This document shows positions 22,603-33,719 of a DNA stretch of 64,000 bases, piece by piece. The translations under genes and the position numbers were made by a program. The notes beneath the pieces were generated by a model. That model was not told the origin of the DNA and did no database searches. It worked only from the letters and a program-made list of their open reading frames with translations. How positions within the stretch are numbered: position 1 is the stretch's first letter; each line of letters starts with the position of its first letter. The DNA is from Hippasteria phrygiana. Lineage: Eukaryota > Echinodermata > Asteroidea > Valvatida > Goniasteridae. The DNA lies in the NCBI GenBank assembly GCA_037893225.1, contig JAZGUH010000402.1:682001-746000 (forward strand). The letters run 5' to 3'.

Positions 22603-22911
22603 CATCCACCCCACCCCACCCAATATCATCCCACCCCACCCAACCCAACATCACCCCACCCCACCCAACATCACCCCACCCAACATCACCCCACCCCACC
22701 TAACATCACCCCATCCCACCCCGCCCAACATCACCCCATCCCACATACACAACACATCATCCCACATCACCCTATTCCACATCCCATCACCCCACCCTAC
22801 CCCACATCACCAAACATCGCCCCACCCCATCCCACATCGCCCCACCCATCCCACATCACCCATCCCACACCCCCCAATCCATCCCACATCACCCCACCCC
22901 ATCCCACATCC
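22603..22911. repeat. CCCCACCCAACATCA minisatellite
   Basis: Degenerate tandem repeat built from CCCCACC and ACATCACC; related to the larger array at 23737. Confidence 0.9.
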
Positions 22912-23254
22912 ATTTCAAATAGTGGAGTCTCATTTCACATAGCGCGCGCGTGTAGGGCCTATAGTTCATGTATTTTACGTGACCCACTGTGTTACAGGCA
23001 CGTACAGGCTATCTCTCGGTGCGAGTATTGCGGCGGACACGCTGTGAATTAACGCCCCCTACTTTCTTTACATGGACCAGTCCACCTTTGCCACATGAGT
23101 ACCAGCTACTTCAAATCCCAAGGAAGATGCTCGCTGTTGATTTCATTGTTTTTGTTTAAAAAGAACACCCGCTAACAGGCAATGAAAGTGCGAGTAATTT
23201 TTACAGCAAACTGTATGTTGCCGGGCACCGACGGACCTATACCACTTCACTGGC

Positions 23255-23311
23255 GGGGGGGGGGGGGGGGGGGGGGGGGGGTTCAATGTATAGTTCCGGG
23301 GGGGGGGGGGG
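23255..23311. repeat. Two long G runs (27 and 14 G)
   Basis: G runs at 23255-23281 and 23298-23311 separated by 16 bases. Confidence 0.95.
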
Positions 23312-23736
23312 CGGATACGTACAAGCAATACAAGGCATCAAAAGAATGAAACAAACCTCAATATCAAAAACTTATGTCGGTCGTTACCTCAGACTCCTTC
23401 TCTTTCCGCCTAATACCTTTAATTTAGGAATACTATTTAAACGCCGATAAAAACCTGGGCGATACTTGGCCCGATTCTACCGAGTGTTACGCATCATGTA
23501 CGCCATCCATATAGAAAAGGGCGCGGTAAGCGCAGCATGCACTGTGTACTATACATCACATAAATACCACACGCAGCTGCGACAGTAGACTTGCACTGGC
23601 ACACTGCGCACAAGCACAAAGAAATAATCGTGCGAACTACGAAAAAACGCGCACGAGACATAATCAAGAAGCGACTTAATACAGTTGAATACTGCGCGTC
23701 ATTTTGAGACTCCGCGTGTGCAAACTTTTTGTAATG

Positions 23737-24546
23737 ACCCAACCCCACCCAGCCCCACCCCCACATCGCCCCACCCCCACATCGCCCCACCCCCACATCG
23801 CCCCACTACCACATCGCCCCACCCCCCACATCGCCCCACCACCACATCACCCATCCCACATCACCCTATCCCACATCACCCCACCCCACCACATTTCACA
23901 TCACCCCACCACATTTCACATCACCCCACCCTACCCCACATCACGCCACCCCACCCCGCCCAACATCACCCCACCCCAGCCCACCCAACATCGCCCCACA
24001 TCGCCCCCACATCGCCCCACATCGCCCCACATCGCCCCACATCGCCCCACATCGCCCCCACATCGCTCCCACATCGCCCCCACATCGCCCCCACATCGCC
24101 CCCACATCGCCCCCACATCGCCCCCACATCGCCCCCACATCGCCCCCACATCGCCCCCACATCGCCCCCACATCGCCCCCACATCTCCCCCACATCGCCC
24201 CCACATCGCCCCCACATCGCCCGCACATCGCCCCCACATCGCTCCCACATCGCCCCCACATCGCCCCCACATCTCCCCCACATCGCCCCCACATCGCCCC
24301 CACATCGCCCCACATCGCCTCCACATCGCCCCCACATCGCCCCCACATCGCCTCCACATCGCCCCCACATCGCCCCCACATCGCCCCCACATCGCCCCCA
24401 CATCGCCCCCACATCTCCCCCACATCGCCCCCACATGTGGGGGTGGCGCGATGTGGGGGTGGCGCGATGTGGGGGGTGGCGCGGGGTGGCGCGATGTGGG
24501 GGGGGGGGGGGTGGCGCGATGTGGTTGGGTGGCGCGATGTGGGGGG
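23737..24546. repeat. CCCCACATCG minisatellite with strand switch
   Basis: About 700 bp of 10-11 bp units CCCCACATCG or CCCCCACATCG; at about 24437 the strand switches so the last 110 bp read GATGTGGGGGTGGCGC. All frames stay open for long distances on both strands; these open frames are low-complexity and not genes. Confidence 0.95.
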
Positions 24547-24591
24547 GTTTTTGTTTTAGGTTCATCAACCTTTCCTCGTTTTGGGGATTAA

Positions 24592-24710
24592 GTTTTCTTT
24601 CATTGCCGAGCACTTGGATGAGTGCTTTAAGTTGACCATCAATGGCCCCCAAGCAGTGGTGGTAGGGCCATGCTAAGTTCCGTTGTGTGATGGATGGCAT
24701 CGGAGACAAT
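24592..24710 (-). pseudogene. Possible PIF/Harbinger transposase fragment
   Basis: Short minus-strand stretch with NLAWPYHHCLGAIDGQ. Cys-x-Gly-Ala-Ile-Asp-Gly is the usual setting of the first catalytic Asp in Harbinger-type nucleases. It ends against the minisatellite. Too short to be certain. Confidence 0.25.
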
Positions 24711-25236
24711 TCCAGTCAACAACAATATTTTGTTTGTGGCCGAAATCGGTTGCGTTTCCGAGTACATCTCGAAAGGATTTTCCCCGTCATGGTACACTCT
24801 TGGGGGCTGGGGACCGTCGCAAAACCATACTTTTTGTTTGTAATTCTGTATATCGATACATGTACGACAAACAAGATGGCGGCCTTTAGCACAAAACCAG
24901 GCCGGTTACCGTGCCTTTTGATGTGCTAAGCCCTTTAAAGGAAACATGATTTAGGATTTATATTGCATCATTCCTGCTTAAAACAATAAAGTATTATCTT
25001 GACAATGATATTTTGTGTCCAGAGACAATTATTTCCCAGAGTAAATATGATAAAACAATTCTTGAAAATGTTTGTCCAAGCTACTCCGCCCCCTGAGTGG
25101 GACCCTCATTAACATAAGTGTGTGACGTAGATCGAGGCACATTACATATTCTGCTCGAGCCGGCCCCATTCATCACGCGTATGCGTTGAGTGTACATTCT
25201 TCGTCCAAAATCTAAGCAAAATGGTGTTTTTCAGCC

Positions 25237-25493
25237 ATGCCGACAAGGTGTGTGGCTGCTGGGTGCAGCAAAACAACGAAGGCTGGAGAAAGCCTTCATT
25301 TATTTCCAACTGATGCGAAATATCGGAGAATTTGGACGGCGAAAGTGAAGGTGACAAGAGCGTTATGTAGCGACCACTTTGAGCCGTCGTGTTTCGATAC
25401 TGGTATTTTCAAATCATGGGATGACCATTAAAAATATGCTCAAGTCCACTGCCATCCCAACAAAGTTCCCAGATATGAGGAGCCTTCGCTAAA
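25237..25493 (+). pseudogene. THAP-domain exon with a frameshift
   Basis: From ATG 25237 the frame reads MPTRCVAAGCSKTT, then SLHLFPTD, RRIWTAKV, LCSDHFEPSCF: the C2CH zinc ligands (Cys-x4-Cys and later Cys-x2-His) and the start MP of a THAP DNA-binding domain. The frame stops at 25431, but a different frame just downstream gives STAIPTKF, the conserved AVPTxF-type end of THAP domains, so a one-base shift has occurred between about 25400 and 25436. A donor-like CAG/GGTAAG follows at about 25506. THAP domains occur in transcription regulators and in DNA transposases; which applies here cannot be told. It lies antisense inside locus B. Confidence 0.7.
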
Positions 25494-25819
25494 ATGGAGA
25501 AAATCAGGGTAAGTTCGATGTTAGTTGTTGCAACTTACGAAATTGCACGTGTAGACCAAGTGTACGTGTGTATACGATGTGCATGCGTCATTTACCGGGT
25601 CCAGTCGATCCATGAATTTCGGTGCCTCGGTCTACGTCACGAACAGCGCCCTCAATTTGAGTCTCAACAAATTCCAAAAAGGTGGGGTAAATTTTTGGGT
25701 GGCAAATAATCACACTAGAACTTCACTTGAACCAGTGTGGCTTTAAATTCACATTTAATACATATAAATGAATTTATTCATGAAATAAAATGTGATCCGG
25801 CCAGTTTGAGAAGCATGTT

Positions 25820-25927
25820 TCCTTTAAGCAGAAAACGTCTGCTTACGGTCGCCGTGAAATGAAAACTTTGCTAAGGGGGCTCGGTTAGCATAAAACGTGT
25901 GCTTAGCAGCGCCGTGAAATTGGGCCC
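25820..25927. repeat. Fragment of the GGGCCAATTTCA-type repeat
   Basis: Ends GTGAAATTGGGCCCTGG and contains AAGCAGAAAACGTCTGCTTA and GTTAGCATAAAACGTGTGC. Related to the palindromic element at 50283-50526. Confidence 0.45.
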
Positions 25928-25964
25928 TGGTGATTAAAAACGCCCCGACTCAAGGGAAGCCTGT

Positions 25965-26345
25965 GATAATGCGCGCCCACACACGCACACAAGTGTGTAA
26001 ATACCTGCAATCGTGGACGTCCCATTGTTCCTCTTTTGTTTATACTCCCATATGTTTTGTACACGATTTTCAATCATGGACGTTCGGTCAAACGTGGAAC
26101 ATTTCTGCGCCCAAATTCTTTTGTCCTAGGTCAACGATTGCCGGTATATTCATACTCATCCTCACATATGCACCCATATAGGGTACTTCTATTGTAGACT
26201 TTACTTTCCTTCTTATATTCTCCTTTGTCGCAATTGAAATATCAAAACCCATAGCGTTACCTTTGTGAAGACTCCCTCGTGGGGTACCATTGTCCCCATT
26301 GTTACCCTTTCTTCCCGGTACCCGGTACCCGGTAAGTAGACTAAT
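25965..26345 (+). repeat. Two dispersed repeats, shared with 42660-42780 and 59147-59535
   Basis: 25985-26070 (AAGTGTGTAAATACCTGCAA, TTTGTACACGATTTT) matches 42675-42775. 26150-26345 (CTCCTTTGTCGCAATTGAAA, CTCGTGGGGTACCATTGTCC) matches the tandem pair at 59147 and 59346. Confidence 0.7.
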
Positions 26346-26358
26346 GTACGAACACGTT

Positions 26359-26381
26359 GGGGGGGGGGGGGGGGGGGGGGG
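26359..26381. repeat. Poly-G run (23 G)
   Basis: Uninterrupted G homopolymer. Confidence 0.95.
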
Positions 26382-26589
26382 TTAATTTAATTTTGTTTTG
26401 TTTGTATTAAGCCACACACGAATTAATAGCGACGGCATGTATGTGGCATATTTCAATGTAGTATAGAGTACCGAAGTCTAACGTCAGTTGGCGCGACAAC
26501 TGGCTCCAAACAAATGTAGATTTCGACTGTTCCTTTGTTAACAGCCAGTCATGCAAACACATTGACAGAAAAATATCAAAACTCACACT

Positions 26590-26636
26590 CCTGAGGACGG
26601 ACAGAAGGACAGAGCACACTGTCCAAAACGTTGAGT
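26590..26636 (+). ncRNA. Degenerate hammerhead-like motif
   Basis: CTGAGGA, then GGACAG paired with CTGTCC, then AAAACGTTGAG. Two core changes relative to CTGATGA and GAAA. It lies in an insertion present in duplication unit 1 only, whose other part (CCGGTTCTTCTCAG) recurs inverted at 53150. Confidence 0.2.
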
Positions 26637-26895
26637 TACACACTCATCCCGGTTCTTCTCAGAACCACACTTCTTCCTAGAAGAGATGTATTTCACATGG
26701 TGTTGCCCGCAATCTCAGTCTTTCTCGTATCGTACCACCATGCAAAGCTTCAAATCATATTTAAAATAACAACAGTTTTCTGGTTCCAAACATTGCATTG
26801 ACGTCATCACTTCGGTACTCAATAATAGACGTCTTCATGGCACCACCAATATCTAAAGAGGCCCCTCTTTAAAGTTAATGAAAATGAATCCTCAC

Positions 26896-27081
26896 GTTTG
26901 CTGTGTCGGCCTGATAGATCCTGTGGTTGAACCGTTTGATATTGGTGATGTGATTTTGCTGGCATTCGTAGTAGTTGTTGATTGCCCATCCGTGGGAGGG
27001 TTCGATGCAGGTGCAGTTGACTCTTCGCTCCTTTAGCGACACAGAGAACGATTGGTATAGTATATAGTCATTATTTTGTGT
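26896..27081 (-). CDS. Cys-module exon of receptor B, copy 1
   Basis: 186 nt, 62 codons, phase 0 in and out. Acceptor CACTGTCAATAG, donor CAAAC/GTGAGG. Encodes SFSVSLKERRVNCTCIEPSH, then GWAINNYYECQQNHITNI. The Cys-Thr-Cys-x-Glu-x-Ser-His core and the later Cys-Gln match the module in the locus C exon 55950-56325 (FSCTCSESHEG, NFTCQ). Unknown domain, presumably extracellular. Phase 0 does not match the next exon downstream (21493, phase 2), so usage is uncertain. Confidence 0.55.
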
Positions 27082-27430
27082 CTATTGACAGTGATATACT
27101 TACGCTGAACTGAACGGAGTGGGGCTGAGGGACTTATTTACAACCTTATCGTCCCTGCTTTGCAGTCCATGCTTAACGAATTCCCAGATCTGGATTGTTC
27201 CATTTTATGTTCATATTCTTAGTGGTTTGGCGTAGTTCGTGGTTTAAAGCTTTTCCTTGTTTCAATTTCTGTAAAATTGTATTCGAAAACAAAATGCTCT
27301 TGTATACAAGTGGATGCTCCTTGACATTAGCATTAAAGCAGAATAATTCATTCAGTTTCAACAATATTACAACCGTTCCTAAAAAAACATTCGCATACAT
27401 CATTTCCTTTATTCAATTATTCAAGTACAA

Positions 27431-27866
27431 CACTGTAAAAAAAGTTGGGCAAAGTTTGACCAACTTCTTGCCCAAAGTTGGTGCAAATATCAACTTCCCA
27501 ACTTCTGGTCAGAAAATTCCTAACTGTCTTTAGCAAGCCGTTGTGACCAGAAGTTGTGCAAAAGCGCTTCACCAAATGGTTGGTCCACGAGCTTTCACCA
27601 ATACAGTTGGTCATGCATGTTGTGCATTTTATTGGTTATTTAATTTTAAACAATAGATGGTCTCTTGATTTCCATATTGTATTGGTCAAAGCTTTTTCCC
27701 CACAAATGGGGACCTCTTTTACACATTTTTTATCAAACGTATTTCAAAAAATTAGAGCACCTGGTGTTATATTTTTGGAAAATTACCAACATTTGTACTA
27801 AAAATTACCAACCTCTGGGTAAATCATATTTTGCCCAATTTTTCCTTGCCCAACGTTTTTACAGTG
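27431..27866. mobile_element. CACTG-type MITE, 436 bp
   Basis: Left end CACTGTAAAAAAAGTTGGGC and inverse right end CACTGTAAAAACGTTGGGCA. Absent at the matching site of duplication unit 2 (about 29010), which gives an empty site TCAAGTAGAAGTAGCATC. It has no coding sequence. Confidence 0.85.
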
Positions 27867-28487
27867 AAGTAGCATCAGACTGATTTATTTTGACAGTGGG
27901 CACACTTCTAGTTCACTTTGTTTTCTTGCCTTCGGTTTCTCGCATGCATGCGTACGAAATCTGTCCTTTAAACAAAAATCAAAAACAAACCCAACACCCA
28001 AAGAGATCTGCCGATACATGCATCAGGGATGGGTTACCAGAAGCGCTAATTAGAAAGAACAAAATCCAGAGTTCTTTTTCTGAGATTTATTATTTGTTTT
28101 AAATTGCGGTCGGGGATTGCATTGCCCATTTATTTTGTATCGTAAATATAGGTTTACTCGGCCAATTTCACCATGTTTTCGTTCATCTTAACGCCTGGTT
28201 CATTCAATTTAGATTGAAATCGTATATTTCTATGTAGTATAGAGTACCGAAGTCTGACGTCAGTTGGCACGACAACTGTCTCCAAACAAAATGTAGATTT
28301 CAACTGTTCCTTTGTTAACAACCAGTCATGCTAACACATTTACACAAAATAACAAAAGTATTCTGGTTCCAAACATTGCATTGGCGTCATCACTTCGGTA
28401 CTCAATAATACACGTCTTCATGGCACCACCAATATCTAAAGAGGCCCCTCCTTAAAGTTAACAGATTGAATAAAAATGAATCCTCAC

Positions 28488-28656
28488 GTTTGCTGTGTCG
28501 GCCTGATAGATCCTGTGGTTGAACCATTGGATATTGGTGATGTGATTTTGCTGGCATTCGTAGTCGTTGTTGATTGCCCATCCGTGGGAGGTTTCGATGC
28601 AGGTGTAGTTGACTTGTTGCTCCTTTACCGAAACAGAGAACAATTGTATTTTGTGT
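28488..28656 (-). CDS. Cys-module exon of receptor B, copy 2
   Basis: Same acceptor context and donor as copy 1 but 17 nt shorter near its 5' end, so it is open in phase 2 in and phase 0 out. This fits the upstream exon 38505-38555, which ends in phase 2. An alternative acceptor GGTAAAG/GAG would give phase 0. Encodes FSVSVKEQQVNYTCIETSHG and WAINNDYECQQNHITNI. The first core Cys of copy 1 is Tyr here (NYTC), which would break one disulfide of the module. Copy 2 may be diverging or decaying. Confidence 0.5.
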
Positions 28657-29566
28657 CTATTGACAGTGATATACTTACGCTGAACTAAACGGAGGGGATG
28701 CTGAGGGACTTATTATACAACCTAATCGTGCCTGCTTTGCAGTCCATGCTTAACGAATTCCCAGATCTGGATTGTTTTATTTTATGTTCATATATTCTTC
28801 GTGGTTTGACGTATAGTTCGTGGTTTAAATCTATTTCTTGTTTCAATTTCTGTGAAATTTAATTCGAAAACAAAATGCTCTTGTAGACAAGTGGATTCTC
28901 CTTGACATTAGCATTAAAGCAGAATAATTCATTCAGTTTCAACAATGTTACAACTTTTCCTAAAAAGAATACATTCGCATAAATCATTTCCTTTATTCAT
29001 TTTTTCAAGTAGAAGTAGCATCAGACTGATTAATTTTGACAGTGGGCACACTTCCTTCACTTTGTTTTCTTGCCTTCGGTTTCTCGCATGCATGCGTACG
29101 AAATCTGCCCTTTAAACTAAAATCAAAAACAAAACCAACACCCAAAGAGATATGCCGATACATGCAGAAGGGATAAGGCTACCACTACCAGAAGCGCTAA
29201 TTAGAAAGAACAAAATCCAGAGTTCTTTTTCTTAGATTTATTATTTGTTTTAAATTGCGATCGGGGATTGCACTTTCATTGCCCATTCATTTTTTATCGT
29301 AAATATAGGTTTTCTCCGCCAATTCCACCATGATTTCGTTCATTTTAACGACTGGCTCATTTAGTTTAGATCGCAATTGAATGATCACGCAGATCGTCAT
29401 TCGACAATCAAAACTAATCATTCAAATTCACTATCCGAGCATTTTAATCGTATTTTAGCTTCACTCGTGTCTGTAAAAGATGCATTCAAATTAAAAGTAC
29501 CGTATTGTTTATTCAATTTCGTCTAGACCAGCAGTAAGTGGTTGAACGGGCATTCATTTTCATTAA

Positions 29567-29618
29567 TATGTCACCTTTTTTCATATGTCACCTTTTTTCA
29601 TATGTCACCTTTTTTTCA
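29567..29618. repeat. Short tandem repeat ATATGTCACCTTTTTTC x3
   Basis: Three head-to-tail 17-bp units. Confidence 0.85.
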
Positions 29619-30989
29619 AGCATCTTTTCCTGCATGTCCACACTCATGCATGTCCGTGTTCCTATAAAAGTCTGAGTTATCTCAACGTAAATCATATCTG
29701 GCGTCTTCAATCCGTAGATGCACACCTCTCTTTCTTAACTAAGTCTCCAGACATATAAGATGGCAAGCCTACGGAATGGGAGGTGTGATCGTCTGATGGA
29801 ATCGGCCCAAGAAAACAAATTACCCAAGAGAAGTGTTCCCGATGGTACAACCATTGCCAAACATACATGCCCCAATGTCTTGCACATGAAGAGATCGATG
29901 GGTGAATCAGAACGAATAAAGAACAATAAACAAAGTTAAAAAGTTAAAGGATTCATAAACATGTCAACATGTCAAGATGCCCCTATGTTTGGAGGTCAAA
30001 CAAACAAAGATCAACAGTGAAAAAGAATATTCCTTAGCCCTTTTCATTTTGTATTAGTTCGATCCATCCCTCATATCAGTTAGTGAGGTACCTTAATAAC
30101 AAAAATGTCAGGGATTGTTACACGGTGGACAAAAGCACCATTTTTTCACCAAAGTTTTGCGAATGTGTTATGATCAAAAAGAAGGTAAGCTGCAAACAAT
30201 CAGATAATAGGAAGGGTACTTTATGACGTCATAATGACGTCATAATCTACTATAGCTAGTAAATATAAAAAATAAGGCTGTGAAGACTTGTGATGAGATT
30301 CCAAGTCATTAATTTGACATTTTGAGGCTCAGTGAATTGAAAAGTGATGTAATCAATGCCATTTAAGCAACCATAAGCTGATTTGCTGTTGAAGTGACGT
30401 CACTATATTGTACTTTTGTCGATTATTGACATAACAGTGTCAGTGCTCAAATTAAAGTATTTGTCGACATGACTGTGTTTTTCATGCAAACAAATTGTTC
30501 TTGAAGTTGTGTGACTCTTTTAATTTGGTCTTTACTCCGTCAAATAATTTGTTTGGACATCCAAACATTCTTAATTTAATTAAGTTCAAGTTTGTTTTGG
30601 GTTATGACTAAGTGAACCAACGCAATAACCAACAGAACAAATCTTTGTTCTATTATTGGCATACGTGTACACGTTCATGAAGTCATCTGATCTTTTTCCT
30701 TGGATGCATAAAGACTAAATTAAAGATAGCAGTCACCTCAGGAAAGTGCAAGACATGGCCCGGTGTAAGTAATACACATGTTTGTGGGGTCAAACTTTAC
30801 GCGATGCAAGGCATGGCTGCTTTTCTTGAGTTACAGCAGCAAGTGAACTTCATTCCCCAACATAACAGAAGTCTCATTCCGGTACATGTATAACATAATC
30901 TATATGTGCGGGGAAATATGGCAGACAGAGAAGTGATATGGGCTATAGTATATGTATACTAGCTTAATGAGGTAGAGCCACACAGAAAG

Positions 30990-31225
30990 GAATAGAGGAA
31001 TCCCACAACGACGAGTTTAGCGCCGGTCTGCGCACTTCCGCGTTTGAAAACGAGGATCTCAATGTCACAGTAAACAACTTTATGCTGATCGTGGGCCTGC
31101 GCTGCCTTTTATGGCCTGGTGAATTCATGCATGAATGAATGTGCTGAAAAGCGTTGTTTTGTTTGCCACTGACATTCTCGTTTTCAACCCGAAAGTGCGC
31201 AGAAGGGGCTAATGTGAAATTCCTC
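30990..31225. mobile_element. MITE with inverted partner at 49048-49263
   Basis: GCGCACTTCCGCGTTTGAAA at one end and CAACCCGAAAGTGCGCAGAA at the other are inverse; the whole unit recurs in opposite orientation at 49048-49263. Confidence 0.7.
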
Positions 31226-31689
31226 TCTGTGATGAGCCTAACATAGATTGACAGGGTTGCTGTAAATGGTGACAGTACAGTCTTTTAACAACAGCTATTA
31301 TTACAAACACAATACCATGTTTTGCAGTAAGAGGTGTCCTGTAGTTTGTAAAGGTTTTTTTGATGTGAAAAAGACAAATTATTATCAAGACCAAATATTC
31401 AGTAATAACAAAGTTACTATGAGTTGACTGCCATAAGTGCATCAGTGGAGTTTAGGATTTAAGGTGTGCTGATGGACCGTCTATCCAGACGAAAAACGTC
31501 TGTGTGAGTAAAGTAGAGCATCTTTGAAGATCCGCTGTGTGAGTAGTTTCCTTTCTTGTACTTGTCCATATAACTAGATTGTGATTTTAAACTCTTGCAA
31601 CCAATCAAAAATATTTTAGGTATGCATGTCTTTCTTTGTTGAGTTCATGTTTACACATAATTTTGACATGAAATACGGTTGTGGGGTGT

Positions 31690-32639
31690 TAGCAATTGAT
31701 AATTCTACTTCCATAAAGGTGCATTCAGACGTAAAAAATCAGCGTACGATTTCCCGAATGTGCACTGAATTAGTAATTGATAATTCATTTTAGCGCGAAT
31801 TCGAATGCACATCAGCAACCCTGTTTTCCTTTTACTTTATCACCAATCTATTTCGCTAAATGTGCAGCCGATTTCCCGCGCAGTGTTTTTTTTAATGCAT
31901 GTCTAGTCAAGCATTGGAATTAATTTATTTGTTAACAGAAGTAACATATGGGGAACTAAACCAGGTGGTCTTACAGTCTTTTGAAACATACCAAAACATA
32001 AGCTGAAGAAAATCGTTCTTTCTTTGCTCAGCATTTGCCACGGTCGCATCATATAGCAAAATTTCACAGTTGACATACCGGTATAGGCCTCCTAAAATAT
32101 CCAATAATGGTAGACAATCGAACTGATAAAATGAGAGAGAACTCTAAGAAATACAGAAAGACATGAAATTATAATTAAGAAAAAAAACCACCGACAATAA
32201 AAAAAAAGAACAAATAATGATCAATTAGGTCTACAATACATTGATTAATTAATTAATTAATTAATTAATTAATTAATCAATTAAAGTTGTATCATGAATT
32301 GTATAGGCCTATATACTTTATTTAAATTGGATGCAGAATTTGCGAATATAAATTGTAACAAATGAAAACGAATATTCAATTCAGGCCGTGCCACAATGAC
32401 AAATCGATTTGCTGCGAAATAGATTGCACATTCTTAGTAATCGGCCACGCATACGTCAAACCGAAAGCCTAATCACGTATTTGTAATCGTTTAAATGAAA
32501 CGTTATGCACATTCATTTATTATGCTATTTTTTGCGAAAATGAATCCCGGATATACGTCGTTCTCAAAATCAGCGCGAAATTGAATTTAAGTTTTACAAA
32601 AATGTATGCACATCTTGCGAATTCGTCTGGGAAAACCTA
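31690..32639. mobile_element. TAGGTTTTCC-family element, copy 2 (inverted, one end truncated)
   Basis: The right end GCGAATTCGTCTGGGAAAAC is the family terminus. The body matches copies 1 and 3 in inverse orientation (e.g. AATTCATTTTAGCGCGAATT). The other terminus is missing. Contains a TTAA microsatellite at about 32243-32283. Confidence 0.75.
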
Positions 32640-33146
32640 TAATATTTTATGCGTATACATAGCAACTATATAGGTATCATTTCTTGAACGGCCACTGTCC
32701 AGATGATGATAATTCTGAATCATTTTAGGCATACTGCAATGTGTGAATTTAATCATTTGAAAATAAAGGAAATTCGCTATCTTAAGCAAAAGGGACGTTT
32801 CTAAGTAAATAATATGTAAAAAGCTATATCTATAGCCTTGGGGTTTCAGTAAAATAAACAAAATTCCTCTTAAAATTGTATTCTACACCTCACGTGAAAG
32901 ATACCTTTGCAAGTTTACACATTCTACAAAACGTATTAATTTACATTATTGGAACATGTAATCGGTTGGAATATTCTACCTTTTTATGCTTATATGGACT
33001 TTCTATCTGAAGCCGGTTGTGTCAGTCGTTGCACTTGTGCACGAAAGCTGGTCTACCCTGCACAGAACTTTGCAGTTGCAACTGCCAGAAATAATTTCCT
33101 TGCAGCTACAGCCCATTGACGAAGGTATCAATCGTATTCCATATCT

Positions 33147-33169
33147 GGGGGGGGGGGGGGGGGGGGGGG
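33147..33169. repeat. Poly-G run (23 G)
   Basis: Uninterrupted G homopolymer. Confidence 0.95.
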
Positions 33170-33719
33170 ATTTCACTGTGTTTTTGTGGGGTTATCATGA
33201 CATAAGACATCGTTAAAGGATTCCATTGAGATGGAATTCTTTATCATACCAGCGAAGAGGAGCACAACTATGATGTATATTATTTAACTCATTATGTTTA
33301 ATTTTAAACCGTCTCTCCTTAAATTAGTCTATTTAAAAAAATACTCATTTAAACATCGTCTAAGAACAAAATTGGCAACTGCATTGAATTCCTTGACCTC
33401 AGAAACATATATTTTGAGATCAAAATACGCTCCATGGCTTACTCCTAACTAAATTTATATATAATTGTGTAATCATTATGGGATGACGTCATAATGACGT
33501 CATAACTTGCCCTTCCCATCATCAATTGTTTTGCAGCTTATTGTTTTCTCGAAAAGGTATCCCTTGGAGATACCTTGGTGAAAAAATGGTTCTTTTGTCC
33601 ACCGTGTAACGATGTTTTCATTAAGGTACCATACTAAGTTGAGATGTTACATTATAAATGTTACAAAATTTTCCATCACAAATTCTAATTTCTTTTTACA
33701 AAAACCTCAGAAGATAATG

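Larger units (their letters stand above)
26452..29385. repeat. Tandem segmental duplication carrying a receptor exon
   Basis: Unit 1 (about 26452-28227) and unit 2 (about 28228-29385) start with TATAGAGTACCGAAGTCT and end with TAAATATAGGTTT and ATGATTTCGTTCATT-type sequence. Each contains one copy of the Cys-module exon. Unit 1 is longer because of two insertions, about 170 bp near 26590-26760 and a 436-bp MITE at 27431-27866. Confidence 0.85.
30083..33634. repeat. Pair of inverted ~160-bp arms 3.5 kb apart
   Basis: Left arm (30083-30245) with TTACACGGTGGACAAAAG, CACCATTTTTTCACCAA and doubled TGACGTCAT is inverse to the right arm at 33483-33634. Either the ends of a 3.5-kb element or two opposite copies of a small repeat. 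Other elements (30990-31225, 31690-32639) sit between. Confidence 0.6.

Noticed and set aside
23931..24709. Long open frames (160-316 codons) on both strands
   Set aside because: They are translations of the CCCCACATCG minisatellite and contain only its low-complexity repeat.
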